From: Sphingobacterium sp. UBA2700
GTDB taxonomy: Bacteria > Bacteroidota > Bacteroidia > Sphingobacteriales > Sphingobacteriaceae
NCBI GenBank assembly: GCA_002354335.1
Contig: DELI01000036.1
Coordinates: 1-64,000 of the forward strand
Reading direction: 5' to 3'
DNA: 64,000 nt
The notes under the pieces were generated by a model, which saw nothing but the letters and a program-made list of their open reading frames with translations, was not told the origin of the DNA and did no database searches. A program made the translations under genes and the position numbers. Numbering within the stretch: position 1 is the stretch's first letter; every line of letters starts with the position of its first letter. This document shows positions 6,729 to 16,424 of the stretch, piece by piece.

Positions 6729-8219
6729 ATGATACTAAGTAAAAACATACTCAGCAAGCTAAATCCTGAAAACGTGAGCCTGCCGGCTGCTGAGAGCTTT
6801 GATTATCCGGAGAAAGTAATACAATTTGGAACAGGTGTATTGCTGCGCGGGTTACCGGATTTTATTATTCATCAGGCAAATCAAGCAGGGGAATTTAAAG
6901 GGCGCATCCTCGTTGTTCAATCAACGGGGGCGGGCGCAGTAGATAGTTTTGCAAAGCAGGATAATTTATATACGCTGGCGATCAATGGGTTGGACGCTGG
7001 GAAAATTCGCGAAGACTACCTGATAATCAATGCGATTTCCAGAGTTTGTGCAGCTTCCGTACAATGGGAAGAGATTTTGAAAAGCGCGGAGAGTGAGGAT
7101 ATGCAAATCTTAATTTCCAACACAACAGAGGTTGGGATTGTAGCCAGCAATGACACTATCCAAGACATGCCGCCATCTTCCTTCCCGGGTAAAGTTTGTG
7201 CTTACTTGCAGCATCGCTATCAATATTTTAAAGGAGATCCCTCTAAAGGGATGGTAATTCTACCAACAGAGTTGATCGACAACAACGGTTCGCAATTAAA
7301 GAAGTATGTGTTGGAGGTAGCGGAACGATCGGGACTAGCGGCGGATTTTTTAACCTGGTTGGCGACAGCAAATGACTTCTGCGACACCTTAGTTGATCGT
7401 ATCGTGCCAGGGAAATTAAATGCCCAACAGCAAATAAAGGCACAGCATTCTTTAGGCTATGTGGATGATTTGATGATTATGGCAGAGCCTTATTATCTGT
7501 GGGCAATTAGCTGTAATAATGAACGAACAGCGAATAAACTGAGCTTTGTGAAACAGCATGCAACTGTTCATTTGGTGCCTTCCATCAAAAATTTCAAAGA
7601 AATTAAGCTGCGCTTGCTGAATGGTACCCATACATTTAGCTGTGCCGCAGCGATTATCGCCGGCTTTACGACCGTAAAGGAAGCGATGGCTAACGATACT
7701 TTTCGGCGTTTTGTATACCGTCTGACTCAGGAAATTATTTCCTGTATGGATGACCCGGAATTAGATAAGAAAGAACTGGAACGCTTCGCCAGCCAAGTAT
7801 TAGATCGCTTCGCGAATCCTTTCCTGGAACATCGCTGGGAGAGCATTTCATTGAACTATACTACCAAAATGCGGATGCGGAACGTCCCACTCTTGTTAAA
7901 GAGCAAAGAATTGGCAGGATGTCCATTGTCGAGCATGAGTTTAGGCTTTGCTGCCTATCTGCTCTTGATGCGCAGTAAGGAATCCGCCGGACAATATATA
8001 CAAGACGCTTATGGTCCAAGCATCACCCTTCAAGATGATCAAGCTGCGAAACTATTTATCTATAGTCAGCAGGGGCATGAGGGATTGGTGAAATTGCTGG
8101 AAGATCGGGAGATCTGGGGAGCAAATTTGATGGATATTCCTGATTTCGCAGAACAAGTGCAGCGAGATAAGCATGCCATCGTGCAGAATGGATTTTTAAA
8201 AGCATTTGAAGAAAAGTAA
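6729..8219 (+). CDS. uxaB: Tagaturonate reductase (altronate dehydrogenase)
   Basis: A protein of 496 aa of the polyol/mannitol dehydrogenase family. It reduces D-tagaturonate to D-altronate with NADH in the galacturonate branch of hexuronate breakdown, in the cytoplasm. The N-terminal Rossmann fold has QFGTGVLLRG. The C-terminal catalytic domain has KLRLLNGTHT, which matches the K-x4-N-x2-H signature of this family. The length fits UxaB (about 480 aa). I choose the ATG at 6729, since codons further upstream begin with TTG. First gene of an operon with uxaA (4-bp gap) and uxaC. The specificity call rests on the neighbours as well as on the family. Confidence 0.9.
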   Translation: MILSKNILSKLNPENVSLPAAESFDYPEKVIQFGTGVLLRGLPDFIIHQANQAGEFKGRILVVQSTGAGAVDSFAKQDNLYTLAINGLDAGKIREDYLIINAISRVCAASVQWEEILKSAESEDMQILISNTTEVGIVASNDTIQDMPPSSFPGKVCAYLQHRYQYFKGDPSKGMVILPTELIDNNGSQLKKYVLEVAERSGLAADFLTWLATANDFCDTLVDRIVPGKLNAQQQIKAQHSLGYVDDLMIMAEPYYLWAISCNNERTANKLSFVKQHATVHLVPSIKNFKEIKLRLLNGTHTFSCAAAIIAGFTTVKEAMANDTFRRFVYRLTQEIISCMDDPELDKKELERFASQVLDRFANPFLEHRWESISLNYTTKMRMRNVPLLLKSKELAGCPLSSMSLGFAAYLLLMRSKESAGQYIQDAYGPSITLQDDQAAKLFIYSQQGHEGLVKLLEDREIWGANLMDIPDFAEQVQRDKHAIVQNGFLKAFEEK

Positions 8220-8223
8220 GATC

Positions 8224-9870
8224 ATGCAACAACGAATTATACAATTGGACCCACTCGATAATGTGCTGGTCGCTTTACAGGACTTATCGGCGGGTGAGTC
8301 AGTCCTTTTTCAGGGCGAAACATTTGAATTAAAAGAAGAAATTCCAGCCAAGCATAAATTTTTTATGCGCGATATGGCGGCAGGGGAATCGATTATCATG
8401 TATGGCGTCTTAGTTGGCAAAACCCAATATGCGGTTTCTTCGGGCGAGCGCATGAGCACTGATAATACAAAGCACGCAACCGATGGCTATGCGTACAGAG
8501 CTTTTGACTATCAATGGCAGGCGCCTAACGCAGAGCGGTTCAAAGGTAGGACATTTAAAGGCTATGTTCGCGCGGACGGACGAGTGGGAACGGCAAACTA
8601 TTGGCTATTTATCCCTACGGTTTTCTGCGAAAACCGAAATCTCGATTTGATTAAAGAGGTAATGCATGCGGAACTCGGATACTCCGTTAGTGCGCCCTTT
8701 CGGAATTATACACAGGCATTAAAAGAGGCTTATTTGAAAGGCGATGCTTTAATGAATGCATCATTTGATGAATTGGCGCAAGCAAAACCAGATACGCATC
8801 GTTTGTTTCCGAATATTGATGGCATCAAATTCCTAACCCATCAGGGCGGTTGCGGCGGAACACGGCAAGACGCAGTGATACTTGGGAAACTTTTAGCGGC
8901 TTATGCTGATCATCCCAATGTGGCCGGCATCACCATCTTAAGTTTGGGCTGTCAGAATCTGCAATTGAAGGAACTATTGGATGAAATAAAAGCTCGTAAT
9001 CCACATTTTGACAAGCCTTTGTTCAGTTTTGAGCACCAAGAAGGCTATACGGAAGAAGAGATGGTTCGCTTGGCGATTGCAAAGACTTTTCAGGGCTTAG
9101 TTGCAGCCAATCAGTTCGAACGGGAAGAAGTGAGCTTGGACAAACTGGTTTTAGGCGTAAAGTGCGGAGGCTCGGATGGCTTCAGCGGTATTTCGGCAAA
9201 CCCGGCTGTAGGTTATGCGGCAGACTTGTTGGTAGCCTTAGGCGGTAAAGTATTGCTTGCAGAATTTCCGGAGCTTTGCGGTGCGGAGCAGAATCTGATC
9301 GATCGGACGATAGAGCCTGATGCAGCGAAGAAATTCATCCGTTTAATGCAAGCTTATAGCCAATCGGCTGAGCGTGTCGGCTCTGGATTTCATATGAATC
9401 CATCGCCAGGGAATATCCGCGATGGATTGATTACCGATGCGATCAAAAGTATGGGAGCCGTGAAAAAAGGCGGTACCGCGCCGATTGTCGATGTATTAGA
9501 TTATACCGAGCCGGCTCAAAAAGCTGGGTTGAGCCTGGTCTGTACGCCGGGCAACGACGTCGAAGCAACGACCGGCAAGGCAGCTTCGGGCGCCACGTTA
9601 ATCTTGTTTACTACGGGGTTGGGAACACCTACAGGCAATGCCGTATGTCCGGTAATCAAGGTTTCCTCAAACACTGCTTTGGCAAAGCGGATGCCCGATA
9701 TTATCGATATCAATACCGGGCCAGTGATTGAGGGAGAGAAGAGCATTGAGCAAATGGGGGAGGAAATACTAGAATATTGCATACAGGCAGCAAGCGGGGT
9801 GATTATTCCAAAAGCTGTGCAGTTAAACCAAGACGATTTTATTCCATGGAAACGTGGAGTCAGTTTATAA
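8224..9870 (+). CDS. uxaA: Altronate dehydratase
   Basis: A 548-aa enzyme that dehydrates D-altronate to 2-keto-3-deoxy-D-gluconate. The N-terminal part (about residues 1-95) is a SAF-type domain (LDPLDNVLVALQDL, GESIIMYGVLVG). It is followed by the large UxaA catalytic region with GYVRADGRVGTANYWLFIPT, THQGGCGGTRQDA, LSLGCQNLQ and GVKCGGSDGFSGISANPA, whose cysteines are likely metal ligands. A bit longer than E. coli UxaA (495 aa). ATG at 8224 directly after the uxaB stop; an in-frame codon at 8206 would overlap uxaB and is less likely. The next step enzymes (KDG kinase, aldolase) are not in this window. Confidence 0.93.
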   Translation: MQQRIIQLDPLDNVLVALQDLSAGESVLFQGETFELKEEIPAKHKFFMRDMAAGESIIMYGVLVGKTQYAVSSGERMSTDNTKHATDGYAYRAFDYQWQAPNAERFKGRTFKGYVRADGRVGTANYWLFIPTVFCENRNLDLIKEVMHAELGYSVSAPFRNYTQALKEAYLKGDALMNASFDELAQAKPDTHRLFPNIDGIKFLTHQGGCGGTRQDAVILGKLLAAYADHPNVAGITILSLGCQNLQLKELLDEIKARNPHFDKPLFSFEHQEGYTEEEMVRLAIAKTFQGLVAANQFEREEVSLDKLVLGVKCGGSDGFSGISANPAVGYAADLLVALGGKVLLAEFPELCGAEQNLIDRTIEPDAAKKFIRLMQAYSQSAERVGSGFHMNPSPGNIRDGLITDAIKSMGAVKKGGTAPIVDVLDYTEPAQKAGLSLVCTPGNDVEATTGKAASGATLILFTTGLGTPTGNAVCPVIKVSSNTALAKRMPDIIDINTGPVIEGEKSIEQMGEEILEYCIQAASGVIIPKAVQLNQDDFIPWKRGVSL

Positions 9871-9880
9871 AACAAGGAGA

Positions 9881-11281
9881 ATGAAAGCATTTTTAGACCA
9901 AGATTTTTTGCTTCAGAGTGAGACCGCTAAGAAGCTCTATCACGAGTACGCCAAACCTTTAGGAATTATCGATTATCATAATCATCTTATTCCTGAGCAA
10001 ATTGCAAATAACAAGCAATTTGAAAACTTAAGTCAGGTATGGTTAAATGGTGATCACTATAAGTGGCGCGCCATGCGAACGCACGGGGTCAACGAACATT
10101 ACATTACAGGGGATGCTTCCGATCGGGAGAAGTTCCGTAAATGGGCAGAAACTGTCCCTTACAGCATGCGTAATCCGCTGTATCTTTGGACCCATTTAGA
10201 ATTGCAACGATACTTCGGTATTACAGAATTATTAAACGCTGATTCTGCCGATCGTATTTTCGATCAGACCGCCGAACAGTTGAAAGACTCGAGTCATTCC
10301 GTACGTGGATTGCTGAAAATGATGAATGTTGAGGTCTTATGTACAACAGATGACCCGCTGGATAATTTGGAATATCACCAGGCATTTGCGAAAGAAAAGG
10401 AGAGTTTCCGAATGCTTCCGGCATTCAGGCCGGACAAGGCGATGCAAGCCGAAAATGTAGATGCTTTGAATGCCTATATCAATCAGTTAGAGGTTGTTGC
10501 AGATGTTTCAATTACTGATCTTCAAAGTTATTTAGATGCACTGAAAGCCCGTCACGATTATTTTGCAGAAAACGGTGGCAGCATATCCGATCATGGTTTA
10601 GAGCAGGTATACGCTGCTGATTTTACGGAATCGGAGCTGCGTAATATCTTTTCGAAGATTCGCCAAAATTCCGCATTGAGCGAGGAGGAGGTCGTAAAAT
10701 TCAAATCCGCTATGTTGCTGTATTTTGCGCAATGGGATCATGAAAAGGGATGGGTGCAGCAATATCATCTAGGCGCGCTAAGAAATAACAATGCGCGCAT
10801 GTTGGAGCAGAACGGACCGGACACCGGTTGGGATTCAATCGGCGATTTCGTTCAAGGGAAAGCCCTGTCTAAGTTCTTCAATAAACTGGATGCCGAGGAT
10901 CAATTGGCAAAGACGATTATTTACAATCTGAACCCCGCAGACAATGAGCTTTTTGCGACGATGATCGGGAATTTCAATGATGGTTCCGTGCGTGGAAAAA
11001 TGCAGTTTGGCTCGGCTTGGTGGTTCTTGGATCAGAAAGATGGGATGACCAAACAAATCAACGCCCTATCAAACATGGGCTTATTGAGTTGTATGGTCGG
11101 TATGTTGACCGACTCGCGCAGCTTTTTGTCTTTCCCTAGGCATGAGTATTTCCGTCGTTTGCTTTGTGATATTTTCGCGAACGATATAGAGAACGGCGAG
11201 TTGCCAAACGACTTAGCATGGGTCGGAAAGATAGTTTCAGACATTTGTTATCATAATGCAAAGCAATACTTTGATTTTTAA
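9881..11281 (+). CDS. uxaC: Uronate isomerase
   Basis: Amidohydrolase-fold isomerase of 466 aa that converts D-galacturonate to D-tagaturonate (and glucuronate to fructuronate). Near the N-terminus it has IDYHNHLIPEQIANNKQFEN, the metal-binding HxH of the family, followed by WLNGDHYKWRAMRTHGV. LCTTDDPLDNLEYH and the C-terminal WWFLDQKDGM and SRSFLSFPRHEYFRR blocks are also typical. The ATG at 9881 is preceded by AAGGAG, an unusually clear ribosome binding site for this phylum. It lies 10 bp after uxaA and ends the operon at a strong terminator. Confidence 0.95.
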   Translation: MKAFLDQDFLLQSETAKKLYHEYAKPLGIIDYHNHLIPEQIANNKQFENLSQVWLNGDHYKWRAMRTHGVNEHYITGDASDREKFRKWAETVPYSMRNPLYLWTHLELQRYFGITELLNADSADRIFDQTAEQLKDSSHSVRGLLKMMNVEVLCTTDDPLDNLEYHQAFAKEKESFRMLPAFRPDKAMQAENVDALNAYINQLEVVADVSITDLQSYLDALKARHDYFAENGGSISDHGLEQVYAADFTESELRNIFSKIRQNSALSEEEVVKFKSAMLLYFAQWDHEKGWVQQYHLGALRNNNARMLEQNGPDTGWDSIGDFVQGKALSKFFNKLDAEDQLAKTIIYNLNPADNELFATMIGNFNDGSVRGKMQFGSAWWFLDQKDGMTKQINALSNMGLLSCMVGMLTDSRSFLSFPRHEYFRRLLCDIFANDIENGELPNDLAWVGKIVSDICYHNAKQYFDF

Positions 11282-11344
11282 ATCGCCACGATAAACATTT
11301 CAATCATCCTAAACCAAACTTCTTTATCATAGTTTGGAGGAACG

Positions 11345-11380
11345 AGCAAAGAAGCTATCTGAGAAGATAGCTTCTTTGCT
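11345..11380 (+). terminator. Terminator of the uxaBAC operon
   Basis: The perfect 16-bp arms AGCAAAGAAGCTATCT (11345-11360) and AGATAGCTTCTTTGCT (11365-11380) enclose the 4-nt loop GAGA, 63 bp after uxaC. Confidence 0.85.
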
Positions 11381-11410
11381 TATTCGAGACTTCGTCTACT
11401 CTAATCCCTT

Positions 11411-11495
11411 TTTAACCCAATGTAAACCCAATGCTAACCCCTTTCAAACCCAATGCTAACCCAATGTAAACCCAATGCAAACCCCAATTAAAACC
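11411..11495. repeat. Tandem 11-bp array (reverse complement of the array at 10-42)
   Basis: About seven degenerate 11-mers of the type TAAACCCAATG follow one another. Copies vary at the first two bases (ta, ct, ca) and one unit has CCCCTTT. The orientation is opposite to the array at window position 10-42. The rest of the 11281-11626 gap holds the uxa terminator and the lacI leader only. Confidence 0.8.
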
Positions 11496-11626
11496 GCTTG
11501 GAATGGGGAATGCAAGGGGGATGAATGGGTTTATAATTGTTGCTCATTTCTTCTTTGTCGGTCTTACAGCTATTCTTCCTCGCTGTAGCGAAGTATATCT
11601 CGATATAATTATCTAAATTTATCATC

Positions 11627-12640
11627 ATGAGCCAAGACCATTATACCTTAAAAGATATTGCTAAGATTTTGAACTTGTCGCCGTCGACGGTTTCTCGCGC
11701 TCTGCGCGACAGCCACGAGATCAGTGAGGAGACAAAGCGTATGGTTTTGGAGTTTGCTACAAAGGTTAATTATCGAGCAAACCCTTTAGCGCGTGGTCTG
11801 AAAGAGCGTAAGAGCTATAGCATCGGTATCGTGGTTAGTGAGATCGCGAACAACTTTTTTTCGCAGGTCATTGATGGCATTGAGTCGGTTGCTTACGATA
11901 AGAATTACCAGGTTGTGATTTCACAGACCAACGAGTCTGCTGATCGCGAACGATTTCATGTAGAGCATTTTTTCTCCCGATCGATGGATGGGCTATTGAT
12001 GGCAATGTCGTCAGAAAGTTCAGATAATACCTATCTCGAGGGGATCATAGAGCGGGGTATGCCGATTGTTTTCTTCGATCGTGTTCCTGCAAATCTGCCG
12101 AGCCATCGCGTGATCACGGATAATAAAAGAGGGGCGTTTGAAGCTGTACAGTTTCTGGTAAAGAAGGGCTGTAAGCGGATCGCTTTATTAAGTTCATCGA
12201 AGAAGTTGTCGAATAGCAAAGAGCGTCTGGAAGGGTTTAAGTTGGGTTTGATAGCGCAGCATTTGGAATTTGATGAGCAGCTGGTTCAATATTGTGAATA
12301 TGGTGGATTGAAGCAATCCGAAATTGATAGAGCAATTGACAATTTAGCAGAACTTGACTATGATGGCATTTTCCTTTCGGGTGATAAATTGACTACTGGC
12401 TATTTGCAGGCGCTGCGGAAGAATGCAAAGCTGGCGAAGAAGCCTATCGAGATTGTCGGATTCACAAATTCGAATTTAGTGGATATCTTTTCGCCACGCA
12501 TTACCGCCATTCGACAATCGGCTTTTGAAATGGGGAAACAAGCAGCAGCGCTGTTAATCGAACAGATCGAGCAAAGAGGAAGAGAAACGTCATTTAAAAC
12601 CCTGGTCTTACCTGTTGAATTAATCGAGGGGAAAGAGTAG
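11627..12640 (+). CDS. LacI-family transcriptional regulator
   Basis: A 337-aa repressor. The N-terminal helix-turn-helix reads LKDIAKILNLSPSTVSRALR, followed by the hinge region (NPLARGLKERKSYSIGIVV) and a periplasmic-binding-protein-like effector domain with HVEHFFSRSMDGLLMAMS, GIFLSGDKLTTG and the C-terminal ITAIRQSAFEMGKQAAALLIEQI. Placed in the same direction just after uxaBAC, it is probably the hexuronate-responsive regulator, but no ligand residues prove this. It has its own start region after a terminator, so it is likely transcribed separately. Confidence 0.9.
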   Translation: MSQDHYTLKDIAKILNLSPSTVSRALRDSHEISEETKRMVLEFATKVNYRANPLARGLKERKSYSIGIVVSEIANNFFSQVIDGIESVAYDKNYQVVISQTNESADRERFHVEHFFSRSMDGLLMAMSSESSDNTYLEGIIERGMPIVFFDRVPANLPSHRVITDNKRGAFEAVQFLVKKGCKRIALLSSSKKLSNSKERLEGFKLGLIAQHLEFDEQLVQYCEYGGLKQSEIDRAIDNLAELDYDGIFLSGDKLTTGYLQALRKNAKLAKKPIEIVGFTNSNLVDIFSPRITAIRQSAFEMGKQAAALLIEQIEQRGRETSFKTLVLPVELIEGKE

Positions 12641-12706
12641 CTAGGCTTTCTTTAGCTTTAAATTGGTTTATTTAAATTTGAAGGACTATAACGATATAAG
12701 AGGCTG

Positions 12707-13576
12707 ATGGATAAGAATAAAATCAATGCGGATGAGTTTGTAGCGAAGTTTATGGAAGATGGACTTAAACATCTGACCTATATTCAGACGCCTATTAAAA
12801 TATTTGCACTCGGTGATATTGCACCTTATTTGAAGATCCCGATTCCACCTATATTCTTTGGGTATAATTTATTAATACATATTACAGAAGGATATTTCAC
12901 ACACCAAATCGAGTCGACGACATTCAAGGTTCAGGCGCCGGCGGTTGTTATCTGTAATTATGGGACCATATCGGCGATACATTCGGTGGATAAACTTGCT
13001 CAGGGCCATTGTATCTTAATTAAGGAGCAAGCAATGACTTCCTTATTTCGCGAGCAGGAGATTCTTAATATTTTTACCATATCGCCTTTGCTCAATCTTA
13101 GTAAGACTGATAGTAGTGATTTGGATAGTTTACTGCGACTTTTGAATAAGGAAATATACACTGAAAGTCCTTATAAGGAGTATTATGAAAGTATTTTTAA
13201 GACGGCTTTGTTGAAGATCATCAAGCTTTCGGATGCAAATGAAACGCTGGGAAGAAGAGAAGAGATTGCTATCGCGTTTAAACAATTAGTGCATCTTCAT
13301 TTCAGCGAGCAGAAATCGGTAAAATTTTATGCTGATAAGTTAGCTGTTTCATTGAATTACCTAAATCGTTGCGTGTCAGCTGTGTTTAAGAAGTCTTCAA
13401 AGCAACTGATTCTGGAAGTTTCTATTATCCATAGCCAGCTGCTGCTGTTGGAAACGAATAAGACGGTAGCAACGATAGCCTATGAGCTGGAGTTTGATGA
13501 TCCTTCCTATTTTACACGAATCTTCAAAAAAATAGTGGGCATATCGCCAAGTGAATACCGGAAAACAGGCAGTTAG
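12707..13576 (+). CDS. AraC-family transcriptional regulator
   Basis: A 289-aa protein with an N-terminal cupin-like sensor region (about 1-180) and a C-terminal double helix-turn-helix (about 190-289) containing FYADKLAVSLNYLNRCVSAVFKKSSKQLI and LEFDDPSYFTRIFKKIVGISPSEYRK. The gap from lacI is 66 bp. It might control the acyl-CoA dehydrogenase gene that follows 200 bp downstream in the same direction, but the inducer is unknown. Many Bacteroidota carry such single-domain sensors next to redox enzymes. Confidence 0.88.
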   Translation: MDKNKINADEFVAKFMEDGLKHLTYIQTPIKIFALGDIAPYLKIPIPPIFFGYNLLIHITEGYFTHQIESTTFKVQAPAVVICNYGTISAIHSVDKLAQGHCILIKEQAMTSLFREQEILNIFTISPLLNLSKTDSSDLDSLLRLLNKEIYTESPYKEYYESIFKTALLKIIKLSDANETLGRREEIAIAFKQLVHLHFSEQKSVKFYADKLAVSLNYLNRCVSAVFKKSSKQLILEVSIIHSQLLLLETNKTVATIAYELEFDDPSYFTRIFKKIVGISPSEYRKTGS

Positions 13577-13775
13577 TCATAATCCAGTCTATGCACGATT
13601 TGTCCTATTTATTATCCTAATATACATAGTGATTAAAATGAGTTCTATCTAATTTTACATATGTCAAATATTGTATATTTCGACGCGACACATCTATTGA
13701 GAAATAAACCTAGCAGTCGAATGAGCCTTAATCAGGTAGATACAATAAGTATTAAATGTAAAATTGAATTGAAAC

Positions 13776-15278
13776 ATGTCTAACGTTATTAGTCAACAAG
13801 ATTACACAGCCTATATTAATTCATTCAGAACTCATCTAAAACAGCTTTTTAGAGAAGAATATGATTATAATGCGATCAGTTTAAATCGCGACTTGCCAGC
13901 GGATTTTCTAGCGAAAATCATGGAGAAGAAACCCCTTTCTGTTGCTATCCCCGAGCTGCATGGCGGCCGAGGGGTGCAGGTGAAAGAATGCCTTGGGGTC
14001 CTATCGGCAGCGTCGTATGAGTCGCTTGCTTTGTCACTGATGTTCGGGATTAACATTGCTTTGTTTTTAGAACCATTAGCGAAATATGGCACTTACCCGG
14101 TTCAGGAACGTATTTTCAAACAGTTCTTAGAGAATAACGCTATGGGCGGTTTGATGATTACCGAGAAAGCTTACGGTAGTGATGCGCTGAATATGAAAAC
14201 AGCGTATCAACAACTAGGTGAATCTTACCAAATTAAAGGTGAGAAACACTGGCAAGGGCTTAGTGGTGCGGCAGATTTCTGGTTAGTGACTGCTAGAAAA
14301 CAAGCAGAAAATGGAGATCTATCGCGTGATATCGATTTCTTCGTTACCGAAAATAATAACCCCGCGCAACATATTCCAATGGTCGAGCGCTACGATAATC
14401 TAGGGCTTTATGCGATTCCTTACGGAATCAACGCAATTGATGTGGTCGTTCCGGAAGAGCAGAAGTTGGTTCCGGAAAGTACAGGCATCAAATTGATGTT
14501 AGATATGCTTCACCGCAGTCGTCTTCAGTTCCCGGGTATGGGACTGGGCTTTATCAAGCGTCTGCTTGATGAATCGTTACAACACTGTCAGCAACGCATC
14601 GTTGGGGGTGCACCTTTAATCAATATCGATTCGGTCAAATATCAATTGGCAAGAATTCAGGCTGCTTTCACGATTTGTTCGGGTATGTGTGCCTTTAGCG
14701 TAAAGAGTAGTGGGATAGAGCACGATCTAGCGACGATGAGTATTGAAGCAAACTCGCTGAAGGCTTTGGTAACGGATATGATGCAAGAGTCTGCTCAGAT
14801 AAGCCTTCAATTGGCTGGTGCTAATGGTTACCGTTTGAATCACTTGGCAGGTAGAGCGGTCGTTGATAGTAGACCTTTCCAAATTTTTGAAGGTTCGAAT
14901 GAGATGTTATATGCGCAGATTGCAGAGGCGGTCTTAAAACTGATGAGAAAAGCCAAGGAGACGCACTTCTTGACTTTCTTGAAATCTTATGATCGCACGA
15001 ATATCAGCGTGGATTACTTCAAGTCGCAGGTTGATTTCAATTTGGATGGCGGTTTGAACCAAAGAGATCTGGTAACCTTAGGGCGCATGATTTCACGGAT
15101 GATCTGTTTTCAATTTGTGTTAGAAATGAACGGTTTTAATGAGCAGCTAGTAGAGTTGACTCGCCAACATATGCTGATGGATTTGACCATGTTAAATGGA
15201 CAGTTTATGAGCAAAAACCATGCGGATCCAATTGTAGGTTACGAAGAGAATGCAGATTGGATGAATTTTATTTCGTAG
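13776..15278 (+). CDS. Acyl-CoA dehydrogenase family protein
   Basis: A 500-aa flavoenzyme, longer than the usual 380-400 aa. It has the N-terminal helical domain, a mid-domain with GGLMITEKAYGSDALNMKT and YQIKGEKHWQGLSGAADFWLV, and a C-terminal helical domain with AGANGYRLNHLAGRAVVDSR and QIFEGSNEMLYAQIAE, where the Glu of FEGSNE is the position of the catalytic base in many family members. About 100 residues beyond that motif form an extra C-terminal segment. Substrate unknown. No other beta-oxidation genes are near, so fatty acid breakdown is not proven. A promoter and start lie in the 200 bp after the AraC gene. Confidence 0.85.
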   Translation: MSNVISQQDYTAYINSFRTHLKQLFREEYDYNAISLNRDLPADFLAKIMEKKPLSVAIPELHGGRGVQVKECLGVLSAASYESLALSLMFGINIALFLEPLAKYGTYPVQERIFKQFLENNAMGGLMITEKAYGSDALNMKTAYQQLGESYQIKGEKHWQGLSGAADFWLVTARKQAENGDLSRDIDFFVTENNNPAQHIPMVERYDNLGLYAIPYGINAIDVVVPEEQKLVPESTGIKLMLDMLHRSRLQFPGMGLGFIKRLLDESLQHCQQRIVGGAPLINIDSVKYQLARIQAAFTICSGMCAFSVKSSGIEHDLATMSIEANSLKALVTDMMQESAQISLQLAGANGYRLNHLAGRAVVDSRPFQIFEGSNEMLYAQIAEAVLKLMRKAKETHFLTFLKSYDRTNISVDYFKSQVDFNLDGGLNQRDLVTLGRMISRMICFQFVLEMNGFNEQLVELTRQHMLMDLTMLNGQFMSKNHADPIVGYEENADWMNFIS

Positions 15279-15343
15279 AAACTTCCGTATTTAATTATTA
15301 CAATAAAATACAGCATTTTATTTTGATTGCTTAATTGTGAGAT

Positions 15344-15380
15344 AAAGAGGCTAAGTTGGAACATTACTTAGCCTCTTTTT
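15344..15380 (+). terminator. Terminator after the acyl-CoA dehydrogenase gene
   Basis: Perfect 12-bp arms AAAGAGGCTAAG (15344-15355) and CTTAGCCTCTTT (15367-15378) are followed by a T-run. Confidence 0.85.
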
Positions 15381-15933
15381 TCCGAAAATATTTGTTTCTA
15401 TAGGCCAATCGAAACGTTCGTTCCCTCCGCTGTTTCGTGCCTCCTGTTTGATTTTAAGATGATCATGATACCCATAAAAGTGAAAATGCTAGAAACTTAT
15501 TTCCTGCTTTTTTATCTATATTTCATGAAATAAAGAAAAGTCAGTCGACCTTGAGTAATCCCCTTATTCAATTGTGGCTATAATTTTACAAATGAAAATT
15601 AATAGCTTATTGCTATTTCGAATAAAAATTACATAAAAGTGAAAAATAAACCTTTATTATTTCATTAATACACTTTTTGTTATTCGGGTTATTCCGTACG
15701 CATTTTATTTGTTGCTGTATTAAATTATGTTCTCGTTGTGACAAAATTGCTAAAGGTCGAATGTTTGGCTAAGTGTTTCATTTGCACTTAATTTGATTGT
15801 GATTATTTCGTCGAGCACCAATTGCTCGATGGGATTTAAGAAGTTTATTTCATCACAATAAAACAATTAGAGACGGTGTGAACAAAAGGGTATTGTTTAC
15901 ATCGATAATGTACCACAAAATATTGAGAGTATT
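15381..15933. other. Long AT-rich intergenic region
   Basis: About 550 bp without a gene I can support in any frame. The only local structure is the perfect inverted repeat TCGAGCA-CCAAT-TGCTCGA (15811-15829), about 105 bp before the lipoprotein gene, which could be an operator. No clear TAnnTTTG element was found. Confidence 0.4.
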
Positions 15934-16371
15934 ATGTTAAAAAGAATTCTAATCATTGGATTCTGTATCGGATTAATGGGCTGCGATGATGATGCAATCG
16001 TTTATCCGCCAGAGGTTAAGGAGACGATTGCCGCAGAGTTGAAAAATACGGTTTGGAAACCAACGTATGCAGCATCGAATGAGTCGGGCACTCACAAACA
16101 AGAAGGTTTAAGCCAAGCTTACATTCAGGAAATTAAATTCGTGGATAAGGTTGTGGAGCTAACTGAACGTTCAGGCGCGGTAAAACGTTATGGCTATGAT
16201 GTTAGTAACGCGAATAATTCAGCTGCCATTCCGGATCCGATTCAATTGAACGTGAAAACTAACTATGCAAATTTATATCTCACTTTACCGAGAGACTATT
16301 CAGACATGGAGATGTTCTTGAAAGTAAAAGAAAAAGAATCGCTCTTTTACGAAGCGCGATATAAGAAATAG
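15934..16371 (+). CDS. Small lipoprotein of unknown function
   Basis: A 145-aa protein with a short lipoprotein signal: ILIIGFCIGLMGC, with Cys followed by four acidic residues (DDDA) that favour surface or periplasmic retention. The mature part is mostly beta-like (IQEIKFVDKVVELTERSG, YANLYLTLPRDYSDMEMFLK), as in lipocalin-like or DUF-type lipoproteins. I do not recognise the family. It is 53 bp upstream of an outer membrane barrel gene in the same direction, so the two probably form one transcript. Confidence 0.75.
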   Translation: MLKRILIIGFCIGLMGCDDDAIVYPPEVKETIAAELKNTVWKPTYAASNESGTHKQEGLSQAYIQEIKFVDKVVELTERSGAVKRYGYDVSNANNSAAIPDPIQLNVKTNYANLYLTLPRDYSDMEMFLKVKEKESLFYEARYKK

Positions 16372-16424
16372 AGAAAAGCAAACTACCTACGAGAATAACA
16401 AATCAATAATAATTTTTAATACAG

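Noticed and set aside
9516..9890. A 124-codon minus-strand ORF
   Set aside because: Antisense to uxaA in a well conserved coding region; no recognisable protein.
11347..11500. Possible CRISPR-like array in the 11-bp repeat region
   Set aside because: Units are 11 bp with no spacers; a simple minisatellite.
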